Below, piece by piece: positions 29,001 through 35,255 of a DNA stretch of 35,255 bases. A program made the translations under genes and the position numbers. The notes below the pieces were generated by a model. It was not told the origin of the DNA, did not search any database, and saw only the letters and a list, made by a program, of their open reading frames with translations. This DNA comes from Chara braunii (Eukaryota; Streptophyta; Charophyceae; Charales; Characeae): contig BFEA01000388.1 in the NCBI GenBank assembly GCA_003427395.1, forward strand, positions 1,044,772 to 1,080,026, in the 5' to 3' direction. Position 1 is the stretch's first letter. Every line of letters begins with the position of its first letter.

Positions 29001-31662
29001 GAAACACGTATACGTGTTGTCATGCTTTGTGTCGTTAAGGGTTATGAAGGCATAGCCCATGCAAGTCTCTGTCTTTATACCTATGATGATGACAGTCAAT
29101 GTTTCCGTACTCATGTGCGGCACCATGCCATAGCCCATGCAAGTCTCTGTCTTCATACCTATGATGATGACAGTCAACGTTCTGTACTCATGTACGGCAC
29201 CCTGACATGGCATGTCCTATTCTTAGTAAGGCGCTGGAACGCCAATTCCATGGCATGTCCTATTCTTAGAAAGGCGCTGGAAGCCTGGAATGCCAATTCC
29301 TATACACAATTGCATTCGGCGGAGCCACGTGGCCTGTGACATCTGTGTACGCCATGCCATTCCCTGCAGCAACTGCATCTGCGAGAATTGGATCTGGTGC
29401 GTCGGTAGTCCACACCTGAGCCCGGTCCTGTCCGTTCTGCAGGGTGGACACTCACCATAGGCAACAACACCTGGTCCTCGAGTCAAGTTTCCCTGCAAAC
29501 CCTAACACCGACTTTCCATAGTGGTCTGCTCTGGAGGTGAGTACTAGAACCCTGTCAATCCTGTGTTCTATTCTTTGTAGAGAGTACTAGAACCCCCTGT
29601 CAAGTCTGTCTTTCCTCTGTTCTAGTCTTTGTCGAGAGTACCAGAACCCTGTCAAGTCTGTCTTTCCTCTGTTCTATTCTTTGTCCCTCTGTTGACATGC
29701 TTACGAATGCGCATCATGAAGAGAAGCTGAAGGTGTGCTGAAAAATTAAAGGGGAGTACACCTTCCCCTGTACGCTGCCTCCTTTTCATAGCGTGCATGT
29801 GGACTGTATGGCACATAGGGATGTGGGCAGCTCGCGCTCAACCACAATCAACGTAGTGAGCATTGTACGTGAGAGGTACAGTTACGGCGAAGCTGCAAGA
29901 AAAAAAACAAAGGAGAGAACCCAAAAAAAGAAAGCCGAAGTTAGGAAAGCGACAAAAGGGCTGGACAAGGGAAACACAAAATAAATGGCGGAGTGTGCTT
30001 CATGTTGTCTGCTATATAGAGGTAAAGCTGTTTCAGTTGTGGGACCTGCTCATGTTAGTGTTCCTTACCTGGGTGGAAAAAGGGTTGTTGTGCTGACAGT
30101 CCACAACAACCCGCGCGCACACAAACACACACAAACACACACAAACACACAAACACACAAACACACACAAACACACACAAACACACACATACACGCAATC
30201 AACGTGGCAAGCCTTGTATGTTAGAGGCACAGTAAAAAAAAGAGCTGCAAAAAGAAAGAAAAGGGGTATCTACTATATACCCCAATGTTAAGAGAGCGAA
30301 GAAAGGATTGCACGTGGAAAAGGCAAAAATATAATGGATTTAATAGGATTGATTCAATTTTATTGTGCGTCATGTTGTTTGCTGTGGAGGTAAAACTGTT
30401 TCGGTGCTGGATTTGGTCATCTTCATTGTCTGCTAGAGAGGGAAAACTGCAATTTTGGATATGCTATACTCATCTGGGTGGAAAAGGGGTGGTTGTGGTG
30501 ATAATTTACGACACACACATACATTCAAACAATCTGCTGATGAGTTGGTGAAAGTCTGGCAAAACATACTCACAACACAGTCATGCAGTTTTTGTGGAGT
30601 TGTGTACAGAGAACATAATAATGCATGTGCAAACAGAGTTTCAGAGGTACCCTCCTTTTGTGGAGAACAGTGTTTAGCAAACGACAAAACAAACAGGAAA
30701 ACTCTAACACGCATCTCGAGCGCCTGTGTACCAACAACCACTTGGCAGGTTGTGATTGTCCCAAAGAGGAGCTGAACATTTGAGTTTTCAATTTTGAAGA
30801 CGATCATTGTCGAATGCCGAACTGTGTATGAAGAAGGCGCGGTGGTTTATGACACGCTGAATATGCGTTGTTATCTTCTCTTGTTAGCTTCACTGCCTAC
30901 CGTCTTCACCCGAATAGATCGCCCGGTCATTATAGCTGTATTTGGGACATTTTTCAGTCCAGATGCAGCGATAATTACCGGGCGTTCTATTCGGATGAAG
31001 ACGGTAGTCCCTTCGATGTTTGAGCCGAAAGAAACGACTGTGAGAGGGCACAAAAACATGACAATGTTTTGACACTGCTTGGGGACACTGATAACCGCTG
31101 CAGTCCTGGCTTTTATCCGAGGCAATCCCAAGTGCAAAGAGATCATTAATACGAGGAAGAGATGAAGTGTGACACTGGAGAAGACCGGAATCCGGTAGAA
31201 CATGACCTGACTATGCAGCCAATTGACAATCTGGCTCAGATCAGATCTCACACCAGCCGAGGGGGGATCCAATCATAGAAGAACCTTCCCACTGTAACCA
31301 TGCACAGGCGAAGTGGAAGTAGGGAAGAAGAAGAAGAAGAAGAAGAAGGAGAAGGAGAAGAAGCAAAATAAAATCTTCTTCTCCTTCCTTCTCCTTCTTG
31401 CTTCTTAGCTGCTGCTGCTCTTGTCATAGCTGGCCATTCTTTCCAGCATGGGTTGGCTTTCGGTGAGCTGTCTGTACACTGCAGAAGGTCTTGTCATCAA
31501 AAGATAGTGGCAGTGATATCTGTTTTGAATGCTTCTTGTTGTTATTTTTTTTGCAGGATGAACACTGTGCATTACATTCTTCATGGTATACATCATAAGC
31601 ATCCAATGGACAGACTGCGTCTCGTCTTTCCGCCGGCACTAGCGGCTGTCATTATTCTTTTT
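20803..31662 (+). CDS. FAH: Fatty acid 2-hydroxylase (dihydroceramide type), exons 1-4, 3' end outside window
   Basis: Four exons join in frame to about 159 residues that follow the Arabidopsis FAH1/FAH2 layout: DLNKP..FQVGHL..YEEW, KEGPR, WW..P..WLPVV.W, HRFIFH, then HG.HHKHPMD.LRLVFPP. These enzymes are ER-membrane di-metal hydroxylases that add the 2-hydroxyl to very-long-chain acyl groups of ceramides, with cytochrome b5 as electron donor. As in other plants there is no fused cytochrome b5 domain. Plant family members are about 237 residues; the last ~80, with the remaining histidine boxes, are not found before 35,255. Introns are 3742, 1678 and 4963 bp, and the fourth exceeds 3.5 kb. All visible splice sites are GT-AG. 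It is the only host gene supported here. Confidence 0.9.
21336..21362. other. 27-base N gap in FAH intron 1
   Basis: A run of unresolved bases after a ccaccaccaccccc stretch. Immediately after it a 30-bp unit (aaaccccttcagccccttaa...) is tandemly duplicated at 21,374-21,433. Confidence 0.95.
21646..21753. mobile_element. MITE-1 foldback copy 3 (FAH intron 1)
   Basis: The arms ACCGTCTTCGCCCGAATAG and CTCTATTTGGGTGAAGACAGT pair. The internal words ctgcatctggaccgaaagt and aatacagctataatgaccgg are shared with the other copies. Confidence 0.85.
21885..22025. repeat. Small foldback in FAH intron 1
   Basis: The inner perfect inverted pair tagcttgtagggtt / aaccctacaagcta (21,914-21,966) lies inside an outer pair ctggcacgacc / ggtcgtgtcagg. 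Non-coding. Confidence 0.6.
22250..22800. repeat. ~70-80-bp minisatellite in FAH intron 1
   Basis: About eight units share 'cttttgcaaaagtatcctcc', 'aaattgtytgggt' and 'cccttgtttgtgaggt'. Unit order is mildly scrambled. It leaves a long open frame on the minus strand, which I attribute to the repeat. Confidence 0.88.
23245..23337 (-). mobile_element. MITE-2, decayed reversed copy
   Basis: The reverse complement begins agcacatgctcacactagct and includes cctggatgcatctgacc and gcaattgc words shared with 23,637-23,757. Only one end is well preserved. Confidence 0.55.
23488..23551 (-). pseudogene. Degenerate U6 snRNA fragment (FAH intron 1)
   Basis: The minus strand reads TCGGAACGAAGCAGAGAAGA then TCTGCATGGCCACTGTGCA, a diverged form of the central U6 region (GGAACGATACAGAGAAGATTAGCATGGCC). 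The 5' hairpin is barely recognisable. Identity stops after about the same central region as in the other two U6 copies. Confidence 0.6.
23637..23757. mobile_element. MITE-2 copy (FAH intron 1)
   Basis: Runs from cggcatactcacactagcac to gtaatgtgagtaggcgct. The interior words 'gactgcaattg' and 'cccgtccacagcg' match the cluster at 9073-9424. A further decayed piece ('actggcactctcctaaacat') is near 23,890. Confidence 0.7.
24184..24590. repeat. GT-rich tandem repeat running into (GT)n(GA)n
   Basis: Three ~115-130-bp units start near 24,187, 24,292 and 24,425 with gtgtgttgg.g.caagggggg and are otherwise gtgtgcatgtg-rich. A (GT)n tract to 24,534, a few N bases and a (GA)n tract to 24,590 follow, ending 35 bp before FAH exon 2. 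Confidence 0.9.
24626..24718 (+). CDS. FAH: FAH exon 2
   Basis: 93 bp encoding residues 28-58, VGHLKERYEEWLHKPILTKE then GPRLFENGFCE. The acceptor is ...AAACAG and the donor GTATAT, both phase 0. It keeps the conserved VGHL..YEEW.H.PI..KEGPR.F block of plant FAH proteins. The acceptor follows a purine (GA) tract rather than a good pyrimidine tract, so splicing may rely on other signals. Confidence 0.9.
24719..26396 (+). other. FAH intron 2
   Basis: 1678 bp. From 24,719 to about 25,590 it is AT-rich with no feature I recognise. It then holds a foldback with ataccaccagtacg / gtactggtggtttaagc ends (25,600-25,803), whose termini match 5592-5714, and a (GA)n tract at 26,017-26,093. Confidence 0.75.
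26397..26593 (+). CDS. FAH: FAH exon 3
   Basis: 197 bp encoding residues 59-123 plus two bases of Trp124. It holds two membrane segments, ~65-78 (WWVIPLVWLPVVAW) and ~93-109 (ILPLMVGGALLWTLVEY). The first histidine box follows, HRFIFH (H112, H117), which ligands the metal centre in this family. Acceptor ...CCAAACAG, donor GTAAGT (phase 2). Confidence 0.93.
27588..27776 (+). mobile_element. Solo LINE 3'-end/SINE-like repeat
   Basis: About 185 bp from gcaagctgacagtcaatcctcc to gagccaggaccataaggg. It is strongly similar to 32,874-33,050 and 33,664-33,845, the repeated tails of the LINE at 31,975-33,862. Here it stands alone in FAH intron 3, without a clear A-tail. Confidence 0.75.
27868..27940. 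mobile_element. MITE-1, decayed copy
   Basis: Only the central foldback is recognisable: cattatagctgtattggg and taaatacagttataatg, matching the loop side of 30,898-31,006. Confidence 0.55.
29052..29280. repeat. Two short tandem duplications in intron 3
   Basis: A ~79-bp unit (catagcccatgcaagtctct ... gatgatgacagtca) occurs at 29,052-29,130 and 29,131-29,208. It is followed by a duplicated 'tggcatgtcctattcttag' with 'aaggcgctgga'. Confidence 0.85.
29539..29690. repeat. ~55-bp minisatellite, three units
   Basis: 'agtac(t/c)agaaccc' and 'cctctgttctattctttgt' alternate three times. Confidence 0.85.
29800..29882 (+). repeat. Repeat A, decayed fragment in intron 3
   Basis: 'gggatgtgggcagctcgcgctcaacc...caacgtagtgagcattgtacgtgagagg' follows the repeat A order seen at 7690-7755. 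A second, shorter piece is at 30,190-30,232, right after an (ACACAA)n tract at 30,108-30,190. Confidence 0.55.
30537..30565 (+). ncRNA. Decayed hammerhead core
   Basis: CUGAUGA (30,537-30,543) is followed by GUUGG, a 7-base loop ugaaagu, and CUGGC. GAAA is changed to AAAA (30,561-30,564). Stem II can still form, mostly with wobble pairs. The loop and spacing equal those at 6867-6883, so this is a relic of the same family. Predicted inactive. Confidence 0.5.
30898..31006. mobile_element. MITE-1 foldback copy 4 (FAH intron 3)
   Basis: 109 bp, the best-preserved copy. TACCGTCTTCACCCGAATAG is mirrored by CTATTCGGATGAAGACGGTA, and the arms extend through the gcccggtcattatagctg words. TA stands at both ends. 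Confidence 0.9.
31326..31409. repeat. GAA/TTC inverted microsatellite
   Basis: A (GAA)n-rich arm (31,326-31,362) is followed after a short A/T spacer by a CTTCTTCTCC-rich arm. It forms a hairpin 150 bp before FAH exon 4. Confidence 0.85.
31557..31662 (+). CDS. FAH: FAH exon 4
   Basis: 106 bp. The first base completes Trp124; residues 125-159 follow (MNTVHYILHGIHHKHPMDRL, then RLVFPPALAAVIILF). It carries the second histidine cluster H129...H133-G-I-H136-H137-K-H139, the family's HxxHH-type metal-binding box. The acceptor is TTTTTTTTGCAG after a good pyrimidine tract; donor GTAGGT (phase 0). The next exon is not found in the remaining 3.6 kb. Confidence 0.92.
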
Positions 31663-31974
31663 GTAGGTTGCCTCACATTCTGCTTTCTTCGCGTACATTC
31701 CTCAGGAGATTATTTCCTCACTTATTTTCCTTCTTTGTGTGAAGATGGAGAACTGCAATGGCACTGAAATAGCCGTTAACAGCAGCTTCTTTGAAATCCT
31801 GCAATGATGCTGTGTGTAATCTTGTAATGCTTTTTTTGCATCCAATGGAAATTTGGGGTTGTGGCACTTGCCTGGGGGCTGAGTATTCTACACATTAAGT
31901 ATTTACTATTTAGTATTTATTAAAATTTATTTATAATTTTTATATTGCTCAAAAAGTTAATTAAAAGGGCCACT

Positions 31975-32046
31975 GTCCTTTGGGACATCCTTTAAAATTG
32001 GAACGCTACAGAGAAGATTAGCATGGCCCCTGCGCAAGGAGGACAC
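31975..32046 (+). pseudogene. U6 snRNA moiety of the chimera
   Basis: 72 nt: GTCCTTTGGGACATCC, then TTGGAACGCTACAGAGAAG, ATTAGCATGGCCCCTGCGCA, AGGAGGACAC. It keeps the ACAGAGA box and AGC triad and most of the internal stem-loop, with a few substitutions. The last ~30 nt and the terminal U-run of U6 are absent. It has no upstream Pol III promoter elements. Confidence 0.9.
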
Positions 32047-32175
32047 CTACGGACCACAGACCCAGATCCCAGACTCAAAAGTAAATGGAGGGATGCACCG
32101 AATCTGGACCCCTCGGCCCCCATTTCCACCCCGTGGACAAAATTACTAACCATTTGACCGGCTAGGATTCGAAGC

Positions 32176-32763
32176 ATGCAATGGCTCTTAGCACACGCCT
32201 CTCTGCCAACCAACCAGTGGCTCCACAAGAGAAGAAAGCACACAGACCCCGACAGCTGCGATATATGCAGACTGTGCACAGACAACGCCGTGGAAGACAC
32301 ACCACACTGCCTCTTATACTGCACGGAAGCAACATGGATCTGGAACAAAGTGCGAGTCCTATGGACCTTTCTCTTCTCATCACCTCCCCCGGCCACAACC
32401 CCCCTGAACATCCTGCACCTATCTAACGATACCAACAAGCTCAAAGGTGGCAAGGAAGTGTGGTTCCACCTACTCAGAAAGCTGGCGCTATGGGTAATCT
32501 GGAAGAGGAGATGCTCCAAGACGATCGAAGGAACTGAGGTGCCAAGAGAAGAAATGTGGGCCCCACTGCCGAGAATGGCGGAAACAGAGATTCGATCCAG
32601 ATGGCGAGAAATAACCATGAAGACGAAAGGCAGACCAGAAAGGATAGCCACAAAGAGACAAAAATTCATAAGAGACTGGCTTCTACAGGGAAAGATCGCC
32701 ACTGTGGTGGACAACAGAATGGTGTGGAATAAGTGGCACAATACAAGAACAGGGGCCCAGTGA
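32176..32763 (+). pseudogene. LINE ORF2 C-terminus with zf-RVT cysteine motif
   Basis: 195 codons. 'LPTNQWLHKRRKHTDPDSCD' then ICRLC...EDTPHCLLYC gives the C-X2-C...H-X4-C zinc-binding motif (zf-RVT) that follows reverse transcriptase in plant L1-type LINEs, after which come W-rich helices ('LRKLALWVIWKRR'). In-frame coding similarity extends upstream past a TGA to about 32,050, so the annotated Met is not a real start. The catalytic RT and endonuclease parts are absent: the insertion is 5'-truncated, as usual for LINEs, and cannot mobilise itself. Confidence 0.82.
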
Positions 32764-32873
32764 AGAGCAAAACTGAGATTATAATCTCAACAGTCTAGAC
32801 AACCCTCCCCTTTTCTTGCTTTATACGTAGTATCTGGCTGAGACAATGTAGTCTCCGAGAGGAAAAGAGGTAG

Positions 32874-33090
32874 GGCAAGCTGACAGTCAATCCTCCTTAC
32901 AGGGAGTAATCAATGCTGGTCAGGGTTCCTTCGGCCAGACGGAAGGAAGCGTGTGAGTGTTCACCATGTATTTCATTCTCGACTTGCCGGTGGAAAGGAA
33001 CCGGACTGACGCTCCCCAGAATGGATATGGAGCCAGGACCATAAGGACCTGTTTTTTTTTTTTAAAAAGAAAAAAGAAAAAAGAAAAAAA
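32874..33090 (+). repeat. LINE 3'-end repeat, internal copy with A-rich tail
   Basis: Starts gggcaagctgacagtcaatc, contains 'cttcggccagacggaagg' and 'cttgccggtggaaagg', and ends ataaggacctg + T-run + (AAAAAAG)n. It matches 33,664-33,862 and 27,588-27,776 at most positions. It may be a nested insertion or an internal duplication of the LINE 3' end. Confidence 0.8.
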
Positions 33091-33472
33091 GAATTGGTTG
33101 TTAAACAGCAAGATTGGAGAGACACGAGAGGACCGTATCTGCAGGAAAAGAATGGCACAACTCAGTGCCAGAGAGGAGCTTACAACAACAGTTAACGGCG
33201 GTTGGATCAATCACTTCTTGAACATGAGATGGCTGCAATTGCTGGAACGGCTGACACATTTCAAACTCAGGAAGAGGCTATCGACAACAGATAACTGCGG
33301 ACGGGCAAAACACATCCGGACCAGACGTTCACGGGAATTCGACAAGGCTAAAACACTACAGCTAGGGATGGATAGCATGGAAAAGGACGGATGGCACCAA
33401 AAGACCAAGAACAAGGGGAAATGGCTGAGTCAAAGGGATGTTCGAGTAGGAGTACACAGACGGAGGGTTTAG
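33091..33472 (+). pseudogene. Unrecognised coding-like segment inside the LINE
   Basis: An open frame continues from 32,957 to 33,472. The part after the A-rich tract reads Arg/Lys-rich, with 'GGWINHFLNMRWLQLLERLT' and 'EFDKAKTLQLGMDSMEKDGW'. I do not recognise a domain. It lies between the two LINE 3'-end repeats, so it may be an extra C-terminal or 3' UTR segment of the same LINE family. A telomere-like GGGTTTAGGGTTTAGGG stands at 33,465-33,481, overlapping its end. Confidence 0.35.
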
Positions 33473-33663
33473 GGTTTAGGGCTTTAGCGATGTTTCAAAA
33501 AAAGGGGGACAGATAAAGTGGGACAGGGGATATCACGCCTCACGGACAGGGCAGATGAGTGGGGAGGACACAGGCCAGCAGGGACAAAGGATGAACTCTT
33601 TCTAGGTGGCATTGCACTATTTGGCAGATCTGGCCCCCAGATCTGAGAGGGAAGAGACGGACA

Positions 33664-33862
33664 TGGCAAGCTGACAGTCAATCCTCCGCCAAGGTGGAGC
33701 AATCAATGCTGTTCAGGGGTCCTTCGGCCAAACGGAAGGAAGCGTGTGTGATTGTCAAATTAATGTATACTACTATACTCTGACTTGCCGGTGGAATAGG
33801 AACCGGACTGACGCTCCCCAGAATAGGAGCCAGGACCATAAGGCCCTGTTTTTCTTAAAAAA
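33664..33862 (+). repeat. LINE 3'-end repeat, terminal copy
   Basis: Same ~185-bp family as 32,874 and 27,588, ending ggccctgtttttc + A-run, which directly abuts the right TSD. This position identifies the family as the true LINE 3' end. Confidence 0.8.
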
Positions 33863-34004
33863 AAAAGGGCCACTTGATTACCTGGAGGCTGCCCTTTTGT
33901 GTGGGTCGTTAGATTGATGTTGTGGGTCATCATGTGTCTCTTTTTTTATATATATACAAGGCCCAAAAAACAAGGGGGTATTTTCTAGCCTTATTATATC
34001 CTCC

Positions 34005-34090
34005 ATGTGATCCTAGCAGGATTTTAACTCGCGTTTGTTTATGAAGGTTTGGACGCATGTTCTGCTCAGCCAGATGGGCTAGGTCAGGAC
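34005..34090 (-). mobile_element. tRNA-related SINE head, minus strand
   Basis: On the minus strand an A box-like TAGCCCATCTGG and a B box-like GAGTTAAAATCC stand about 45 bp apart, inside otherwise tRNA-sized sequence. It has no intact cloverleaf. Downstream on the minus strand (33,950-34,005) the sequence is AT-rich, as for a SINE tail. It is a different family from 2280-2460. Confidence 0.5.
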
Positions 34091-34410
34091 CTTATCCCTG
34101 CCTGCAGGCGTTGACTGGGACTTTCTGGGGATAGGGATGGGTTTAAACTTTACAGGCCTAAATACCGCTCAACGCACAATCATCACCGGGATGCTTCCCC
34201 ACCCGTGCCGGTAGTCTCTTTTTTCTCCCCTTCCCTCGGAGGGGAAGAGAAATGGCAGAAGAAAGAATGTCTCAGTTATGATTTTCTATGCATTCATGTG
34301 GGAGAAGGGGTTGCTGTGGTTTATTGTTTGAAAATTGAAACACACGCACACACACGGGGTTGCTGCGGTTTATCGTTTGAAAATTGAAACACACGCACAG
34401 AATAGAAGTG

Positions 34411-34491
34411 CACGGTCTCTTCAACCGACCAGAATGCACGCTCAGATGCACAGCCATAATGACCGGGCGTTCTATTCGCGTGAAGACGGTA
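34411..34491. mobile_element. MITE-1 foldback copy 5, left arm decayed
   Basis: The right arm (ataatgaccgggcgttctat then tcgcgtgaagacggta) is intact. The left arm is reduced to acggtctcttcaaccgacc. It lies in FAH intron 4. Confidence 0.75.
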
Positions 34492-34499
34492 GGGCTGTA

Positions 34500-35255
34500 C
34501 GGTGACCGCTGTTCAGCCACAGGTATAAACCAGGTATACGTAACCACGGGATGCAAACAACTTAGGTTGCTACAGTAGCCGAGGAGAGAAACCAACCCTT
34601 ACAGGCAGCGAAGAGGGTCAGTCAGTTTTGGCAGACGAACAAGAGCCTTCCTCCAGATAAGAAGGTCTTTCTTCTTCGTCGAGAGGACGCAAACTATCGG
34701 GCAGGTATACGGAATATTACGGATCTAATAGAAAGCCTGGTGACGTGAATCCTGGAAAGGGGTGAAGATACCTAAATAGTAACTACTAAATAGTAAATTC
34801 TCGACGTATTGCTAAAAAAGCCTACAAGACTTACAAGACCGTCAGCATGGGGTAACTTGATCCCGGGAAAGGGGGGTTATATCGGGGTGGCCATGTGGCA
34901 TGCCTATATGATTTCGATTTTTTGCTAAACTACCCGGGGGGTCATATCCCTGTGGTAAAAACACTAGGATTCGCGGCAAGGCGGTGCAGTGGGGGTACCA
35001 GGGCTCTGCTACGTGTGTGTTTTTAGTGATAGTTTCCCTATTTGGCTTGTCTCCTCCCCTCCTCATGGTGCTGCAAGATTGGATTACACGATGAGGATTT
35101 ATGAATAGGGATATGATCTGACAGAGTGATGGGCAGCCGATCCCTCGGTTGACGGCAATCGACACTGCTCATTAGGCTAACGCTGCGTGCCCGCGTGTCG
35201 GTGCATGTACTTTTCTCGTTTACAGTAGGATGGACACGTGGCATGCTTATATGAT
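34500..35255. other. Right end, no gene recognised
   Basis: Remaining part of FAH intron 4 (inferred). 'gtggcatgc(c/t)tatatgat' occurs at about 34,892 and at the window edge (35,238-35,255), so a repeat unit starts or ends here. No exon with the missing FAH histidine boxes was found on the plus strand. Confidence 0.45.

Larger units (their letters stand above)
26760..30560. repeat. FAH intron 3: several-fold degenerate duplication
   Basis: Words recur in roughly the same order. 'gagaattggat.tgg/cgatgc' with 'ggtctgcag' occurs near 26,799, 28,070 and 29,384. 'ccctatgag(g/a)t' occurs near 26,996 and 28,237, and 'aaaagc(g/a)aatgg.tgtgta' near 27,246 and 28,776. 'aggctgtttc(g/a)att/cttgga' occurs near 27,413 and 28,905, with weaker copies at 30,025 and 30,390. 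'ggggtggttgtg.tga' occurs near 27,780, 28,971 and 30,487. The intron has grown by repeated copying of a ~1.1-1.5-kb segment. Confidence 0.7.
31963..33874 (+). mobile_element. U6 snRNA-LINE chimeric retroposon with 12-bp TSD
   Basis: The 12-base direct repeat AAAAGGGCCACT stands at 31,963-31,974 and 33,863-33,874. The insert (31,975-33,862) begins exactly at the U6 5' end, switches to LINE sequence at about 32,047, and ends in an A-run. On the bottom strand the implied nick is TTTT/AA, the preferred site of L1-type endonucleases. The simplest origin is template switching of a LINE reverse transcriptase from LINE RNA to U6 RNA, known from mammalian U6-L1 chimeras. The interior holds a second copy of the LINE 3' end (32,874-33,090), by nested insertion or duplication. 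It lies in FAH intron 4. Confidence 0.8.

Noticed and set aside
30108-30190. Regularly spaced acacaaac units resembling an array
   Set aside because: Simple (ACACAA)n microsatellite. There are no unique spacers, so it is not CRISPR-like; no CRISPR array exists in the window.
31663-31767. Continuation of the exon 4 frame past 31,662
   Set aside because: The frame stays open for 35 more codons, but conservation ends exactly at the GTAGGT donor and the extra residues do not resemble the family.
31992-32741. 249-codon minus-strand frame opposite the LINE
   Set aside because: It is antisense to the recognisable zf-RVT coding sequence and even overlaps the U6 moiety, with no domain of its own.
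33465-33481. Interpretation as a chromosome end
   Set aside because: Only two and a half telomere-type units, embedded in LINE sequence with ordinary DNA on both sides.

Overview
The window looks like nuclear DNA of a streptophyte green alga, most likely a stonewort such as Chara. I infer this from a plant-type fatty acid 2-hydroxylase gene split by multi-kilobase introns, a chromodomain Ty3/gypsy element whose Gag starts with a membrane segment plus a Lys/Glu-rich coiled coil (a type I associate with Chara), LINE and tRNA-SINE remnants, and very high repeat content. There is no bacterial-style operon and no CRISPR array. Only one host gene is supported.

Layout. Positions 1-10,760 hold no convincing host gene. 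They are built from dispersed repeats: a ~420-bp family ('repeat A'), a family carrying hammerhead-ribozyme motifs, TA-ended foldback MITEs, a nested foldback element, minisatellites, SINEs and a U6 snRNA pseudogene. Positions 10,765-20,560 are a 115-140-bp 'ccagaacc'-rich satellite interrupted by one complete LTR retrotransposon (11,006-19,979; 886- and 894-bp LTRs, initiator-Met-type primer binding site, gag, PR-RT-RNaseH-IN-chromodomain). Its coding region is broken by several frameshifts, stops and one deletion, although the LTRs differ at only about seven positions.

From 20,803 to beyond the right edge lies the host gene: dihydroceramide/fatty acid 2-hydroxylase (FAH type), plus strand. 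Four exons are visible (20,803-20,883; 24,626-24,718; 26,397-26,593; 31,557-31,662) and join in frame to about 159 residues. The C-terminal third, with the last histidine boxes, must lie past 35,255. The introns hold minisatellites, GA/GT tracts, MITEs, a several-fold degenerate intronic duplication and, in intron 4, a U6 snRNA-LINE chimera with a 12-bp target-site duplication.

Most interesting: (1) a complete type III hammerhead ribozyme fold at 6837-6895, with further intact or decayed cores at 470-512, 4137-4168, 7000-7035, 7327-7388 and 30,537-30,565; (2) the U6-LINE chimera at 31,975-33,862, inserted at a TTTT/AA site, and a second U6 copy (9991-10,063) that stops matching U6 at almost the same nucleotide. 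All comparisons were made by eye and from memory of the families; no search was run.
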